Shown here: positions 51,325 to 59,556 of the stretch, piece by piece
Layout of the letters: each line of letters begins with the position of its first letter
Numbering within the stretch: the first letter of the stretch is position 1
Source: NORP233 sp050186825
GTDB taxonomy: Bacteria; Planctomycetota; J058
Length of the DNA stretch: 64,000 bases
Assembly: GCA_050186825.1 (NCBI GenBank)
Contig: JBFWYD010000015.1
Location: 101,865 to 165,864 of the forward strand
Reading direction: 5' to 3'
Notes under the pieces: generated by a model
Told to the model about the DNA's origin: nothing
The model's database searches: none
Seen by the model: the letters and a program-made list of their open reading frames with translations, nothing else
Program-made: the position numbers and the translations under genes

Positions 51325-52221
51325 TCACCGCGCGGGCAGAGGCGCGTGGCGATCGAGATCTTGAGCGGGATCTTCCCCGACCCGCGCAGGGCCTTCTGCT
51401 TCTCGGCGACGATCTCGACCTTGCCGCCCCGGAAGCGGAACACGCCCAGCCGCCGGGTCTGGGGGTCGACCGCGACGAAGAACAGGGTCCCGCCCTGGCG
51501 CGAGGCGTCGAAGCCGATCCCGAAGCAGCCCGAGGCGCCCTGCGAGACCCCCGAGATCGTGACGCTTCGCGTCGGCGAGCTGGCGCACGTGCGACGCGGG
51601 CTGCACGTCGGAGCGCCCGCGGAAGGCGAGCTGCGGCCGGGCCAGGGCTGCCAGCGGCTCGTAGCGCTCGATCCACTCCGTCCCCGCGCCCACGTCCTCG
51701 GGGAGGCTGTCCGTAGCGAGGCCGACCCGCGCGCAGATCTTCGCGTGCTCCTCGGCGTCCGCCTGCTTGGCCCCCTCGTAGGCCCACTCGAGCACGAAGC
51801 GCCGGCCGCCGGTCGTGAGGACCGCGGCCAGCAGGGCGGGGTTCGTCTGGCCGTCCTCGCCCCAGCCGCCGGCCAGGGCGTCGTAGGCCGCCTCCTCGCT
51901 GGCGAAGGACTGGGGCGCGCTCGGCCGCGGCCGCGCGGAGCGCGTCGGGCTGGGGCGCGGCGAGTCGCTCGCCTCGGGCGAGGACGAGGGGGTCGTGGAG
52001 GCAGACGGGCTCGGGCTGCCCGCGGCCTGCTGGGTTGGCTGCGGCTGGCCGGAGCGGAGGAAGATGCCCAGGCCGATCACACACCCCAGCGCGAGCACGA
52101 CGCCGATCCCCACCAGCCGCGGGTCGAGCCGGTCGGGGTCGGTGGCCGCGCGCCCTCGGGGCGCCTGCCCTCGGGGACCCAGCGCGCCACGATGCGCAAG
52201 ACGGGCGTGCGCCGTGCGCAC
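51325..52221 (-). pseudogene. Frameshifted membrane protein with Ser/Pro linker and beta-rich domain
   Basis: From a GTG near 52219-52221 the frame codes for a short basic N-terminus, a transmembrane helix (LVGIGVVLALGCVIGLGIFL), a Ser/Pro/Thr linker, and then PQSFASEEAAYDALAGGWGE and on to HVRQLADAK. At about 51561-51567 the protein-like sequence moves to another frame (SVTISGVSQGASGCFGIGFD, then FFVAVDPQTRRLGVFRFRGG, GSGKIPLKISIATR), while the original frame turns into Arg-rich shadow until its stop at 51325-51327. The beta-rich end resembles the C-terminal domains of kinase-associated proteins such as the one next door. A true mutation, programmed shift or sequencing error cannot be told apart here. 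It is convergent with the helicase gene. Confidence 0.65.
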
Positions 52222-52481
52222 CCGTCCCGTGGGCGCAGCGTCCGGGACTGGGAGCCGAGCTGCTGCCCGCCATCCAGGAGGCGCTGGCGCGGTTGCAGCC
52301 CTCGGACCTCTGGCCACCGATCGAGGAGCGCGCCGGGCGGGTGATTCGGATCGCCACCGTGCGTCGCTTCCCCTACCACGTCGTGTTCGCGGACCTCGAT
52401 CGCGAGGTGCGAGTCTTCGCCAGCGCGCACTTGAAGCGAGAGCCGGGCTACTGGTCGGAGCGTGTCGGCGGAGACCCCTGA
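52218..52481 (+). pseudogene. Truncated RelE/ParE-family toxin
   Basis: The 3' part matches the ParE/RelE toxin family: QRPGLGAELLPAIQEALARL (helix 2), then RVIRIATVRRFPYHVVFADL, VRVFASAHLKREPGYW with the conserved FPY..VF and AH.KR.P..W pattern. The N-terminal part of the family (first strand and helix) is missing; upstream in-frame sequence is unrelated and no start codon lies near. No antitoxin gene is beside it. It overlaps the start of the frameshifted gene on the other strand, so a rearrangement near 52.2 kb probably cut it. Confidence 0.7.
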
Positions 52482-52490
52482 GCTCCGGGC

Positions 52491-55400
52491 CTACAGCCCC
52501 TTGCGCGGGCGGAACTGGACCAGGCTCAGCTCCTTGAGCTTGGCCTCGGTGCGGCCGAGGAGCTCGAGCCCGAAGTAGGCCTTGGGCGGGACCTTGTCGA
52601 TGATCGTCTCGAGGCGCACGCCGTCCACGACCACGGTCGCGGCGCGGGCGGGGAGGTCGAAGTAGCAGGTGACCTCCCGATAGCGGTCGGGGTCGGCGTT
52701 CTGGAGCTGGGGCAGGCGCCACTGGGGGCCGTTGCCGCCCGAGCGGACCGCGCTGTCGCGCATCAGCAGGCGCGCGCCTGGCCCGTCGCTGAGCGCCAGC
52801 TTGAAGCGCAGCACGCCGTACTCGGCGAACTGGAGCGTCCAGAGCTCGGACTCGGCGCGGGCGCGCAGCTCGCTGCGGCCTGCCTCCCACTTGCCCGTGA
52901 GCAGGAAGCCCGTCAAGAGCTCGGGCTGGTCGCGCGCGAGCACGAAGCCGTGCTCGAGCCCGTAGCGGGCCTCGACCGCGAGCTGGCGGCGCGTGACCAG
53001 CGCCTTGCGCAGCAGCTCTTGTTGGCCCTTCTGCTCCTTCTTGCGCCACTCGAGCTCGATCTCGCTCACGCGCAGGTCGCCCTGGGCCTCGACGCCGAGG
53101 AACACGTCGCGCGGGGGGCGGTCGAACTCCTTCAGGGGGACGCTCAGCTTCTCCTGGGGGAAGCGGAGCATGAAGTCGCGCGTCCCGTCCTTCTCGCCGC
53201 GCTTGAAGATGACCTCCTTCTCCTTCTCGAACTTGCGCGCGCGCGTGTCGCCCACGTTCTTGAGCGGGCGGTCCTTCCAGAGGATCTTCCAGCCGGCGTT
53301 GGGGTCGAGGGCCTGGGTGACCCCCGAGTGGAACACGTTGATCAGGCTCGAGCCCTGGCTGGAGAGCTTGAGCGCGCCCTCGTCGCTCTGGAGGTCGTGG
53401 AGCTCGAGGCTCAGCCGCGCGTTCTCGAGGAACAGCCCGCGCGCCTGGGCCTCGGCGCGGAAGGGGCGCGGGTCGTCGCCCTTGTCGTCGAACGGGTAGA
53501 CCTCGAAGTCGCGCGCCTCGTCGCCGGACTTGAACTGCCAGCGCACCTGGCTGCCGCCCGAGCGGGTCTTGCCCTCGAGCAGGTCCTCGAGCCCGCGGTG
53601 GTCGGTCAGGTGGCCGATCAGGTCCTTGCGCCGGTCGAGGTAGGCCTCGGTCCGCCCGTAGTCCTCCACGAACAGCTCGAGCTTCTTGAGGTGCGCGGCG
53701 GGCTGCTTGCGGACCTTGTCCAGCTCGCGCCACTGGTCGGCCGCCTCGTCCTCGAGCGCGCGCCAGGTGTCGAGCCGGGTCTGCGAGAGCCAGGCCGCCA
53801 GCGCGCGGCGCCGCTTGACCGCGTTGGTCGACTGGTCGCGGAGCTGGTCGGTGGTGCGCAGGGCCTCGGTCAGGTCCTGGTCGACGTCGCGCTCGTTGGC
53901 GCCGCGGTAGATCGCGAGCACGGCCAGGGCGTAGCGCGCGCTGGCCGACTCCTGGCTCTTGTCCACCACGAGCTCGCGCAGGGTCTTCACGTCCAGCGCG
54001 CAGGGGTCGAGCACCAGCCAGTGGTCGCCCTGGCCCTGGAGCCCGAGCTTCACGTAGCCGCCGCGGAGCACCTCGGGGCGCTGGGCGGCGGGCAGCCGCT
54101 CGCCGCCGTAGAGCTGGAGGTTCTTGAGCCGGTCGGCCTTGTCCTCGACGAGCTTGCCCACCAGCGCGCGGAGCTTGAGCAGGGTGTCTATGTCGTGCTC
54201 GACCTCGTCCTTGAGCCCGGCCAGCTGGAAGCGCGGGTTGCTCTTGAGCTCGGTCAGGGCCCGCTCGGCGTGGTGCAGGTCGCCCGTCGCCATGGCCGGG
54301 AGCAGCCCGGCCTCGAGCGCCAGCACCAGCTCGCGCAGGGCCTTGGGGTCGTTGTCCCGCTTGACCCCCTCGCAGCCCGGGGTCTCGGACTCGCGCGGCG
54401 CCGTGAGCGCGTCGCGCGCCAGCTCGATCGGCGTCCGGGCCCGGGCCGGGGTCGGCTCCACGCTCGGGGACGGGCTCGGCGACGAGCTGGGCTGGCCCGA
54501 GGGCGAGGGGCTGGGCTCGCGGCTGGGGCGCGGGCTGGGGCTCGAGCTGGGGCGGGGCGTCTGGCTCGCGGTCGGGCGCGGGCTGGGGTCCTTGCTCGGC
54601 TGCTTCTCGGTCTTCTTGGCGGTCTTCTCGGTCTTCTTGCCGCTCTTCTCCTCCGTCTTCTCGTCGTCGTCGTCGCCCTGGGACTTGTCGACGACCTCGG
54701 TCTTCTGCGCGACCTTGCGCGGGCGCTTCTTGTCGGGGCGCAGGTAGCCGATCACCGCGATCAGGACCACGCTCATGACCGCCGCCGTGCTCGCGACCGC
54801 GATCAGGGCCGTCTTGTTCTTCTCGGCGAACTTCTGCAGCTCGCGGAGCTTCGAGGCCTTCTCGACGCCCAGCCCCTTGCGGTGCTTGACCAGGTCGGCG
54901 TAGAGCGCCTGCGCGTCGGGGTAGCGGTGGTCGGGGTCCTTGTCCAGCGCCTTGACCACCATCGCGTCGATGTCGGGGTGGAGGTCGGGCTTGAGCTTGC
55001 TCGGCGGCGGCGGCTCGATGGTCAGGATCTTGTTGCCGACCTCGGCCGCGGTTTGCCCGAGGAAGGGCCGGGTCCCGGTGGTGATCTCGTAGAGGATCAC
55101 GCCGAGCGAGAACACGTCGGCGCGCGCGTCGATGTGCTTGGCGCTCTTGAGCTGCTCGGGCGCCATGTAGAAGGGCGTGCCCAGGGCCGAGCCCGTGCGC
55201 GTCATGCCCACGCCCTGGTCGAGGATCTTCGCCAGGCCGAAGTCGAGCACGTGGCCGCGCTTGGTCCGCTCGTCCACGAGCACGTTCTGCGGCTTGAGGT
55301 CGCGGTGGATCACGCTCCGCTCGTGGGCGTGCGCCATGGCCGCGCAGATGTCCTCGTAGACCCGCATCTTCTCGGCGGGCTCGAGCGCGTTCTCCTCGAG

Positions 55401-56519
55401 GAGCTTCTCGAAGTCCTTCCCCTCGACCAGGTCCATGGTGTACCAGTCGAAGAGGCCGTGGCGGCCGTAGTCGTGGACGCCGACGATGTTCTCGTGATCG
55501 AGGCGGCGCATGGCCTCGACCTCGCGGCGGAAGCGCTGGCGGCGGCGGTCGGCGCCGGCGTCCTGGACCCCGAGCAGGACCTTGAGCGCGTAGTCGTCCT
55601 GGCTGCCCTGCTTGCGGGCCTTGTAGATCACGCCCATCCCGCCGCGGCCGATCATGCCGGTCAGCTGGTAGCCGTCGATCACGTCGCCGACCTTGGGCGG
55701 CTCCTGCTCCGCCTCGGGCTCGGGGTCGGGCTGCCCGCTCCCTGACTGCCCGCTCCCTGGCAGGGAGTCGCCGGAGCTGGCGTAGAAGGCGGCGGACGGG
55801 TCGGGGATCGCGGGCTCGTTGGAGTTGCTGTCGGCGGTGGAGCCGATCTCGGCCGGGTCGAGGACGTCGAAGGTCAGGCCCGGGTTGGACGGGCCGCTCG
55901 GCGGCGTGCCCACGCTCAGCTGGAGCGGCGCCTCCTCCTTGAAGTCGAGCTTGTCGGGGATGACCAGGTCGAGGCCGCCGTCCTCCTCCTCCGCGGAGAG
56001 GTCGAGGCCCTGCGGGATCAGCAGGTCCGGCTGAGGGGCCGGGGCCTGCGGCGCGCGCGGCGGGGTCAGCACGCGCCCGTAGGGGTCGGTGGGCGGGTCC
56101 GCCAGCGGGGGGCCCGGCAGGGGCGGGCCCGGCATCGGACGACCCGGCATCGGAGGACCCGGCAGGGGCGGGCCCGGCAGCCCGGCGGCCAACGCCTGCC
56201 GGGACAACGCGCCGGAGAGGGGCGGCGTGAAGCCCGAGGTGCCGAGCTGGACCACGCCGCTGGTGCGGCTGGTCAAGAGCGGGAGCTGGGGGTCCGAGCC
56301 GCTCGAGCCCGTCACCGCGCGGTTGAGCTGGGCGTAGCCGTGCTGGTCGATCAGCTTGCGGGAGAGGAGGAGCTGGGCGAAGGAGCCCTGGACGCCCCGC
56401 TGCAGGAAGCCGCTGTACTCCTGGTAGAGCTGACGCAGGGTCTCCTGGTCGGCGATCCCGAGCCTCACCGCCTCACGGCAGACGGCGGCCGCGTGTTGCA
56501 GCGCCTGGTTGGGGTCCAT
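52491..56519 (-). CDS. Transmembrane Ser/Thr protein kinase with large outer domain
   Basis: A 1342-residue kinase from ATG 56517-56519. An N-terminal helical module (about 5-68, with GSFAQLLLSRKLIDQHGYAQL) is followed by a Pro/Gly-rich disordered stretch. The kinase domain (about 283-550) has GRGGMG, Lys313, HRDLKPQN with Asp407, DFG at 426-428 and APE at 453-455. After a transmembrane helix (about 571-593) come a Lys/Glu coil, a Ser/Pro/Arg repeat linker (about 650-705) and an outer region of about 600 residues, helical then beta-rich, ending in a likely jelly-roll (REVTCYFDLPARAATVVVDG, AYFGLELLG). All catalytic residues are present. Divergent from an ECF sigma gene, across a 197-bp gap; a regulatory connection is plausible. 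Confidence 0.92.
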   Translation of the reverse strand: MDPNQALQHAAAVCREAVRLGIADQETLRQLYQEYSGFLQRGVQGSFAQLLLSRKLIDQHGYAQLNRAVTGSSGSDPQLPLLTSRTSGVVQLGTSGFTPPLSGALSRQALAAGLPGPPLPGPPMPGRPMPGPPLPGPPLADPPTDPYGRVLTPPRAPQAPAPQPDLLIPQGLDLSAEEEDGGLDLVIPDKLDFKEEAPLQLSVGTPPSGPSNPGLTFDVLDPAEIGSTADSNSNEPAIPDPSAAFYASSGDSLPGSGQSGSGQPDPEPEAEQEPPKVGDVIDGYQLTGMIGRGGMGVIYKARKQGSQDDYALKVLLGVQDAGADRRRQRFRREVEAMRRLDHENIVGVHDYGRHGLFDWYTMDLVEGKDFEKLLEENALEPAEKMRVYEDICAAMAHAHERSVIHRDLKPQNVLVDERTKRGHVLDFGLAKILDQGVGMTRTGSALGTPFYMAPEQLKSAKHIDARADVFSLGVILYEITTGTRPFLGQTAAEVGNKILTIEPPPPSKLKPDLHPDIDAMVVKALDKDPDHRYPDAQALYADLVKHRKGLGVEKASKLRELQKFAEKNKTALIAVASTAAVMSVVLIAVIGYLRPDKKRPRKVAQKTEVVDKSQGDDDDEKTEEKSGKKTEKTAKKTEKQPSKDPSPRPTASQTPRPSSSPSPRPSREPSPSPSGQPSSSPSPSPSVEPTPARARTPIELARDALTAPRESETPGCEGVKRDNDPKALRELVLALEAGLLPAMATGDLHHAERALTELKSNPRFQLAGLKDEVEHDIDTLLKLRALVGKLVEDKADRLKNLQLYGGERLPAAQRPEVLRGGYVKLGLQGQGDHWLVLDPCALDVKTLRELVVDKSQESASARYALAVLAIYRGANERDVDQDLTEALRTTDQLRDQSTNAVKRRRALAAWLSQTRLDTWRALEDEAADQWRELDKVRKQPAAHLKKLELFVEDYGRTEAYLDRRKDLIGHLTDHRGLEDLLEGKTRSGGSQVRWQFKSGDEARDFEVYPFDDKGDDPRPFRAEAQARGLFLENARLSLELHDLQSDEGALKLSSQGSSLINVFHSGVTQALDPNAGWKILWKDRPLKNVGDTRARKFEKEKEVIFKRGEKDGTRDFMLRFPQEKLSVPLKEFDRPPRDVFLGVEAQGDLRVSEIELEWRKKEQKGQQELLRKALVTRRQLAVEARYGLEHGFVLARDQPELLTGFLLTGKWEAGRSELRARAESELWTLQFAEYGVLRFKLALSDGPGARLLMRDSAVRSGGNGPQWRLPQLQNADPDRYREVTCYFDLPARAATVVVDGVRLETIIDKVPPKAYFGLELLGRTEAKLKELSLVQFRPRKGL

Positions 56520-56716
56520 CCAGCGGCGTATCCTGTCCCACCGGCGCGTCCGCCACCTGCGGACGCGCCCGCAGGACTCTAGCGGCGCCGAGCCCCGCGG
56601 CGCAACGTGCCCGGTCGTCCCGGGCGCGAAGCCGGGCGGGGGGTGGCACCGGTCGCAGGGGCGCCCCGGGGCCGACCACGTCCTGACCGGCGGGGGGCGG
56701 GGGCGAGGAGGCCGCG

Positions 56717-57313
56717 GTGAGTGACGCCGACGCGGCGCTGATCGCGCGCATGTCGGAGGGGGACGAGGCCGCCCTGGCCGAGCTGGTGGAGCGCCACGAG
56801 GGGGCCCTGGTCCGCCTGGCCGAGCAGGTGCTCCGCGAGCGGGCCGCGGCCGAGGACGTGGTCCAGGAGGTGTTCGTGCGCCTCTGGGACGACCCCGCGC
56901 GCTACGAGCCCGGCCGGGGCACGGTCGCGGGCATGCTGCGCAACTGGGTGCGCGCCCGGGCGCTCGACGCCAGCCGCCGACGCGGGGCCCGCGAGCGCGC
57001 GACCGAGCGCGCCTCGGACCGGATGCCGCGTGCCCTGGACCCGGTCAGCCGCGCGGACAAGACCGGGCTCGAGAACGCGCTCGCCCTGCTCCCCCCCGAG
57101 CAGCGCGAGCTCGTCGAGCGGATGTACTACGAGGGCAAGACCCAGGCCGAGCTGGCCGGCGAGACCGGGCTGGCGCTGGGGACGGTCAAGTCGCGCCTCC
57201 GGCTGGGCATGGAGCGGCTGCGCGAGCGCTTCCGCCACGCGACGCAGCGGGAGCTGCCGCGCGTGCGCGGGGTCGGGCGCGAGCCAGACGAGGAAGAAGG
57301 AGCGGGACCGTGA
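56717..57313 (+). CDS. ECF-type RNA polymerase sigma factor
   Basis: A 198-residue ECF sigma factor. Region 2 (about 12-90) has LVERHEGALVRLAEQVL, EDVVQEVFVRLWDDPARYEP and a VRARALDASRRR end. Region 4 (about 115-175) has LPPEQRELVERMYYEGKTQ, AELAGETGLALGTVKSRL and MERLRERFR, the -35-binding helix-turn-helix. The charged C-terminal tail (GREPDEEEGAGP) is extra. It starts at GTG 56717. Its stop overlaps the next gene's start by four bases (GTGA), so the secreted partner is translated with it. Unlike the 17-kb sigma unit, no membrane anti-sigma gene is present. Confidence 0.93.
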   Translation: MSDADAALIARMSEGDEAALAELVERHEGALVRLAEQVLRERAAAEDVVQEVFVRLWDDPARYEPGRGTVAGMLRNWVRARALDASRRRGARERATERASDRMPRALDPVSRADKTGLENALALLPPEQRELVERMYYEGKTQAELAGETGLALGTVKSRLRLGMERLRERFRHATQRELPRVRGVGREPDEEEGAGP

Positions 57314-57960
57314 GCGCGAGGACCTGGGCGGCATGCGGGCTGCTCCTGCTGGCCGCCGCCGCGGCCGGCGCCAAGGACGACGGGCCGCCCCCCACCACCG
57401 TGACCTGGAGCGCGCCCCTCGAGTGGCGGCGCGAGAAGCCGCGCGAGGGCGAGTTCGCGGCCTGGCAGCTGCGTGACGCGCCCAAGGTCGAGCATCCGCG
57501 CAAGCCGGCGCGGCTGGCGCTCTATCGCCTCGGCAAGGCGCGCGTGCGCACCCTGGAGCAGCGCACGGCCGCCTGGGCCGCGCGCTTCCTCGGGCCCAAG
57601 GGCGAGCGCCTCGAGGCCAAGGCCGCCAAGGTCAAGCGCCTCGAGCTCGAGGGGCTCGAGGCCGCGCACCTGGTGTGGGTCGAGGGCGCCTACGTGGCGC
57701 CGCTGGACCCGGGCGCCGAGCCGCGTCCGCCGCTGGCCGACTGGGTCGGGCTCTACGCGCGCGTGGTCGGCCCGGACGGCGAGTGGGTGTGCGCGCTGAT
57801 AGGACCCCACGCCGAGGTCGTCCCCTGGAGCAAGGCCTTCCAGGCCTTCGTCGCCGCCGCCCGCCCCGGCCGCGCCCCGCGCGAGCCCGACCCCCGCGAG
57901 GCGCGCAAGAGCGCGGAGCCGCCCCCCGGCGACGAGGGGGAGGGCGAGAAGACGGAGTAG
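57310..57960 (+). CDS. Secreted protein with the single form of the 33-kb lipoprotein domain
   Basis: A 216-residue exported protein (signal peptide LLLLAAAAAGA, then KDD). The domain (about 28-190) has VTWSAPLEWRREKP, a tryptophan-containing strand, RLALYRLGK, AAWAARFLGPKG, a central EGAYVAPLDPG turn and a closing YARVVGPDGEWVCALIGP strand and WSKAFQAFVAAAR helix. This order parallels each repeat of the lipoprotein at 33.1 kb, and I infer a shared family. A charged Pro/Glu tail ends it. The coupling to an ECF sigma gene suggests it takes part in signal sensing or is a target; no catalytic residues are apparent. Confidence 0.72.
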   Translation: MSARTWAACGLLLLAAAAAGAKDDGPPPTTVTWSAPLEWRREKPREGEFAAWQLRDAPKVEHPRKPARLALYRLGKARVRTLEQRTAAWAARFLGPKGERLEAKAAKVKRLELEGLEAAHLVWVEGAYVAPLDPGAEPRPPLADWVGLYARVVGPDGEWVCALIGPHAEVVPWSKAFQAFVAAARPGRAPREPDPREARKSAEPPPGDEGEGEKTE

Positions 57961-57964
57961 GGGC

Positions 57965-58190
57965 GCGGAGTCACTACGCCGACCGCTTGATTCGACGTCA
58001 GCGACTTCCGTGCTCGTGCTCGTGCTCGTGATCGTGCTCGTGATCGTGATCGTGATCGTGATCGTCGACGTGAGCGTGGACGTGGTCGCGACTACGTCTA
58101 CGACCACGAAACCGATCACGACTGCGACCACGAACGACTACGAGCACGAGCACGAGGGAGACCGATCAACTCAACCGGGCAGCGGAGTCA
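57965..58190 (+). repeat. MITE-like near-palindromic repeat, copy 2
   Basis: The second copy of the 13.7-kb element, in the opposite orientation. Ends: TCACTACGCCGACCGCTTGA (57971-57990) and, inverted, TGACTCCGCTGCCCGGTTGA (right end near 58190), 15 of 20 identical. The body is GTGCTC/GTGATC hexamers, a GTCGACGTGAGCGTGGACGT centre and the inverse hexamers. GCGGAGTCA occurs at both borders (57965-57973, 58182-58190) but overlaps the inverted ends, so it is not a clear target duplication. Eight more hexamers than copy 1 account for most of the length difference. Confidence 0.65.
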
Positions 58191-58197
58191 GGCGCTA

Positions 58198-59007
58198 ATG
58201 GAGAGCGATGACCTCTCGGATTCGGATTCGGATTCGGATTCGGGACGGCCGGGCACGGGCACGGGCACGGGCAAGGGCAAGGGCAAGGGCAAGGGCAAGG
58301 GCATGGGCATGGGCATGGGCGCGGGCGCGGGCATGGGCGCGGGCGCTCTTGGGCCCGGCGGGTCGGCCTTCTGGTCCCGCCTCAGCGAGGGGGATCGCTG
58401 GGTCTACGGGGCGGTCTTCGCGCTCGCGCTGCTGGCGCTCTGCGGGCGGCCGCTCCTGGCCTGGAACGACCCCAGCCTGCCGGCGATCGAGGCCTTCCGG
58501 GCCGGCGGGCCCGACCCCTGGGGGCGGCCCTTCCGCAAGCTCGAGGTGCACTGGCAGGGGAACCCCGAGCCCTGGGTGGCGCGCTCGGCCGGGCCCGACG
58601 GGGCCTTCGAGACCGAGGACGACCTGCTCGTCCCGGCGCGGCGCCCCGGGCCGATCGACGCCCACGCGGTCTACGCGGCCCTGGCGACCGCGCCCTGGTT
58701 CCTGGCCGCGCTCCTGGCCGGGGGCTGGGAGCTCCTGCGCTTCCTGCGCCGGCCCCGCCACCCCGACCTGCGCGTGGAGCTGGCCCTGGCCGCCGCGGTC
58801 GCGCTGCCCCTGTCCTTGGCCGCGACCTTCCTGGCCCTGGCGCTCCTGCGCGAGGGCGGCGCGGAGGTGCGCGAGCTGGTCGCCCAGCTCTCCGAGGCCC
58901 TGTTCGTCCCCTTCGAGGTGGCCGTGTTCGGCTCGAGCGCGGGCGCGCTGTTCCTGCTGCTGGTGGGGCTGCGCGCGCGGGCCCCGGAGCCTCCGGCCGA
59001 GGGGTAG
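58198..59007 (+). CDS. Membrane protein of unknown function with satellite-coded N-terminus
   Basis: A 269-residue protein. The first about 50 residues are Ser-Asp, Gly-Thr, Gly-Lys, Gly-Met and Gly-Ala repeats, coded by hexanucleotides. The rest has about four transmembrane helices: about 70-90, 160-180, 200-222 and 235-258, with an outer loop (NDPSLPAIEAFRAGGPDPWG and on to DGAFETEDDLLVPARRPG) that resembles a type II secretion pseudopilin-like calcium loop. I do not recognise a family. Start ATG 58198 follows the MITE-like repeat by seven bases; a later start after the satellite is possible. It is followed closely by the FHA gene on the same strand. Confidence 0.62.
   Translation: MESDDLSDSDSDSDSGRPGTGTGTGKGKGKGKGKGMGMGMGAGAGMGAGALGPGGSAFWSRLSEGDRWVYGAVFALALLALCGRPLLAWNDPSLPAIEAFRAGGPDPWGRPFRKLEVHWQGNPEPWVARSAGPDGAFETEDDLLVPARRPGPIDAHAVYAALATAPWFLAALLAGGWELLRFLRRPRHPDLRVELALAAAVALPLSLAATFLALALLREGGAEVRELVAQLSEALFVPFEVAVFGSSAGALFLLLVGLRARAPEPPAEG
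58216..58345 (+). repeat. Hexanucleotide satellites in coding sequence
   Basis: Four copies of GGATTC (58219-58242) are followed, after GGACGGCC, by GGGCAC, GGGCAA, GGGCAT and GGGCGC runs (58255-58345). GGGCAC and TCGGNN hexamers also sit side by side in cassettes 1 and 2. Confidence 0.75.
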
Positions 59008-59030
59008 ACTCCGCGCCCGGGAGCGGGACC

Positions 59031-59543
59031 GTGACCGCAGAAGCACACACCTTCCTGTCCTTGATGAAGCTCGCGGCCAGCGAGACGCGCGAGGGCTTCC
59101 AGGGCGCCGCCCCGGGCCACGTGCTCGTGATCGGCGACGACGCCACCCAGGAGAGCGGGGCCACGAGCTTCAAGACGGCGGTCGGTCGAGGCGGCGGAGG
59201 CCTGATGCCGGGCGACCCCACGATCCTGCCCGTCAAGAAGCGCGAGGGCGGGAACGCGTTCACGAGCATGATCACGGTCGGGCGCGCGCCGAACAACGAC
59301 GTCGTGCTGCACGACCCGAGCGTCTCGAAGTTCCACGCCTACTTCACGCAGCGGGAGGGCGGGCTGCACGTGATCGACGCCGGGGCGACCAACTTCACCA
59401 AGCTGAACGGCGCGCAGCTCGCGCCCAACAAGCCGTCGGCGGCGCTGGGCTCGGGAGACCTGCTCGACTTCGGGGACGTGCGCGCGCGCTTCCTGGACGC
59501 GAGGGGGCTGTTCGACTACCTGCGGGCGGGGCTGCTCGAGTAG
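59031..59543 (+). CDS. Small FHA-domain protein, paralogue of the 41-kb protein
   Basis: A 170-residue protein starting at GTG 59031. A variable N-terminus (about 1-75, containing a Gly-rich GRGGGG loop) precedes the FHA core (about 76-155): Arg85 in VGRAPNNDV, Ser99 and His102 in VSKFHAY, and Asn121 in DAGATNF. The usual ST-N-G motif is altered to ATNFTKLNG, moving the Asn-Gly a few residues on. It should still bind phosphothreonine peptides. It lies 23 bp after a membrane-protein gene and 13 bp before an SGNH hydrolase gene on the same strand. The likely kinase partner could be the one at 52.5 kb or the tandem kinase. Confidence 0.85.
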   Translation: MTAEAHTFLSLMKLAASETREGFQGAAPGHVLVIGDDATQESGATSFKTAVGRGGGGLMPGDPTILPVKKREGGNAFTSMITVGRAPNNDVVLHDPSVSKFHAYFTQREGGLHVIDAGATNFTKLNGAQLAPNKPSAALGSGDLLDFGDVRARFLDARGLFDYLRAGLLE

Positions 59544-59556
59544 TGGGCCGCACCGC

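Noticed and set aside
57989..58198. Small hydrophobic peptide (VLVLVIVLVIV type) encoded in the MITE-like element
   Set aside because: The Val/Leu/Ile run follows from GTG, CTC and ATC hexamers. The two copies code for the same start but diverge in frame after the centre, so no peptide is conserved.
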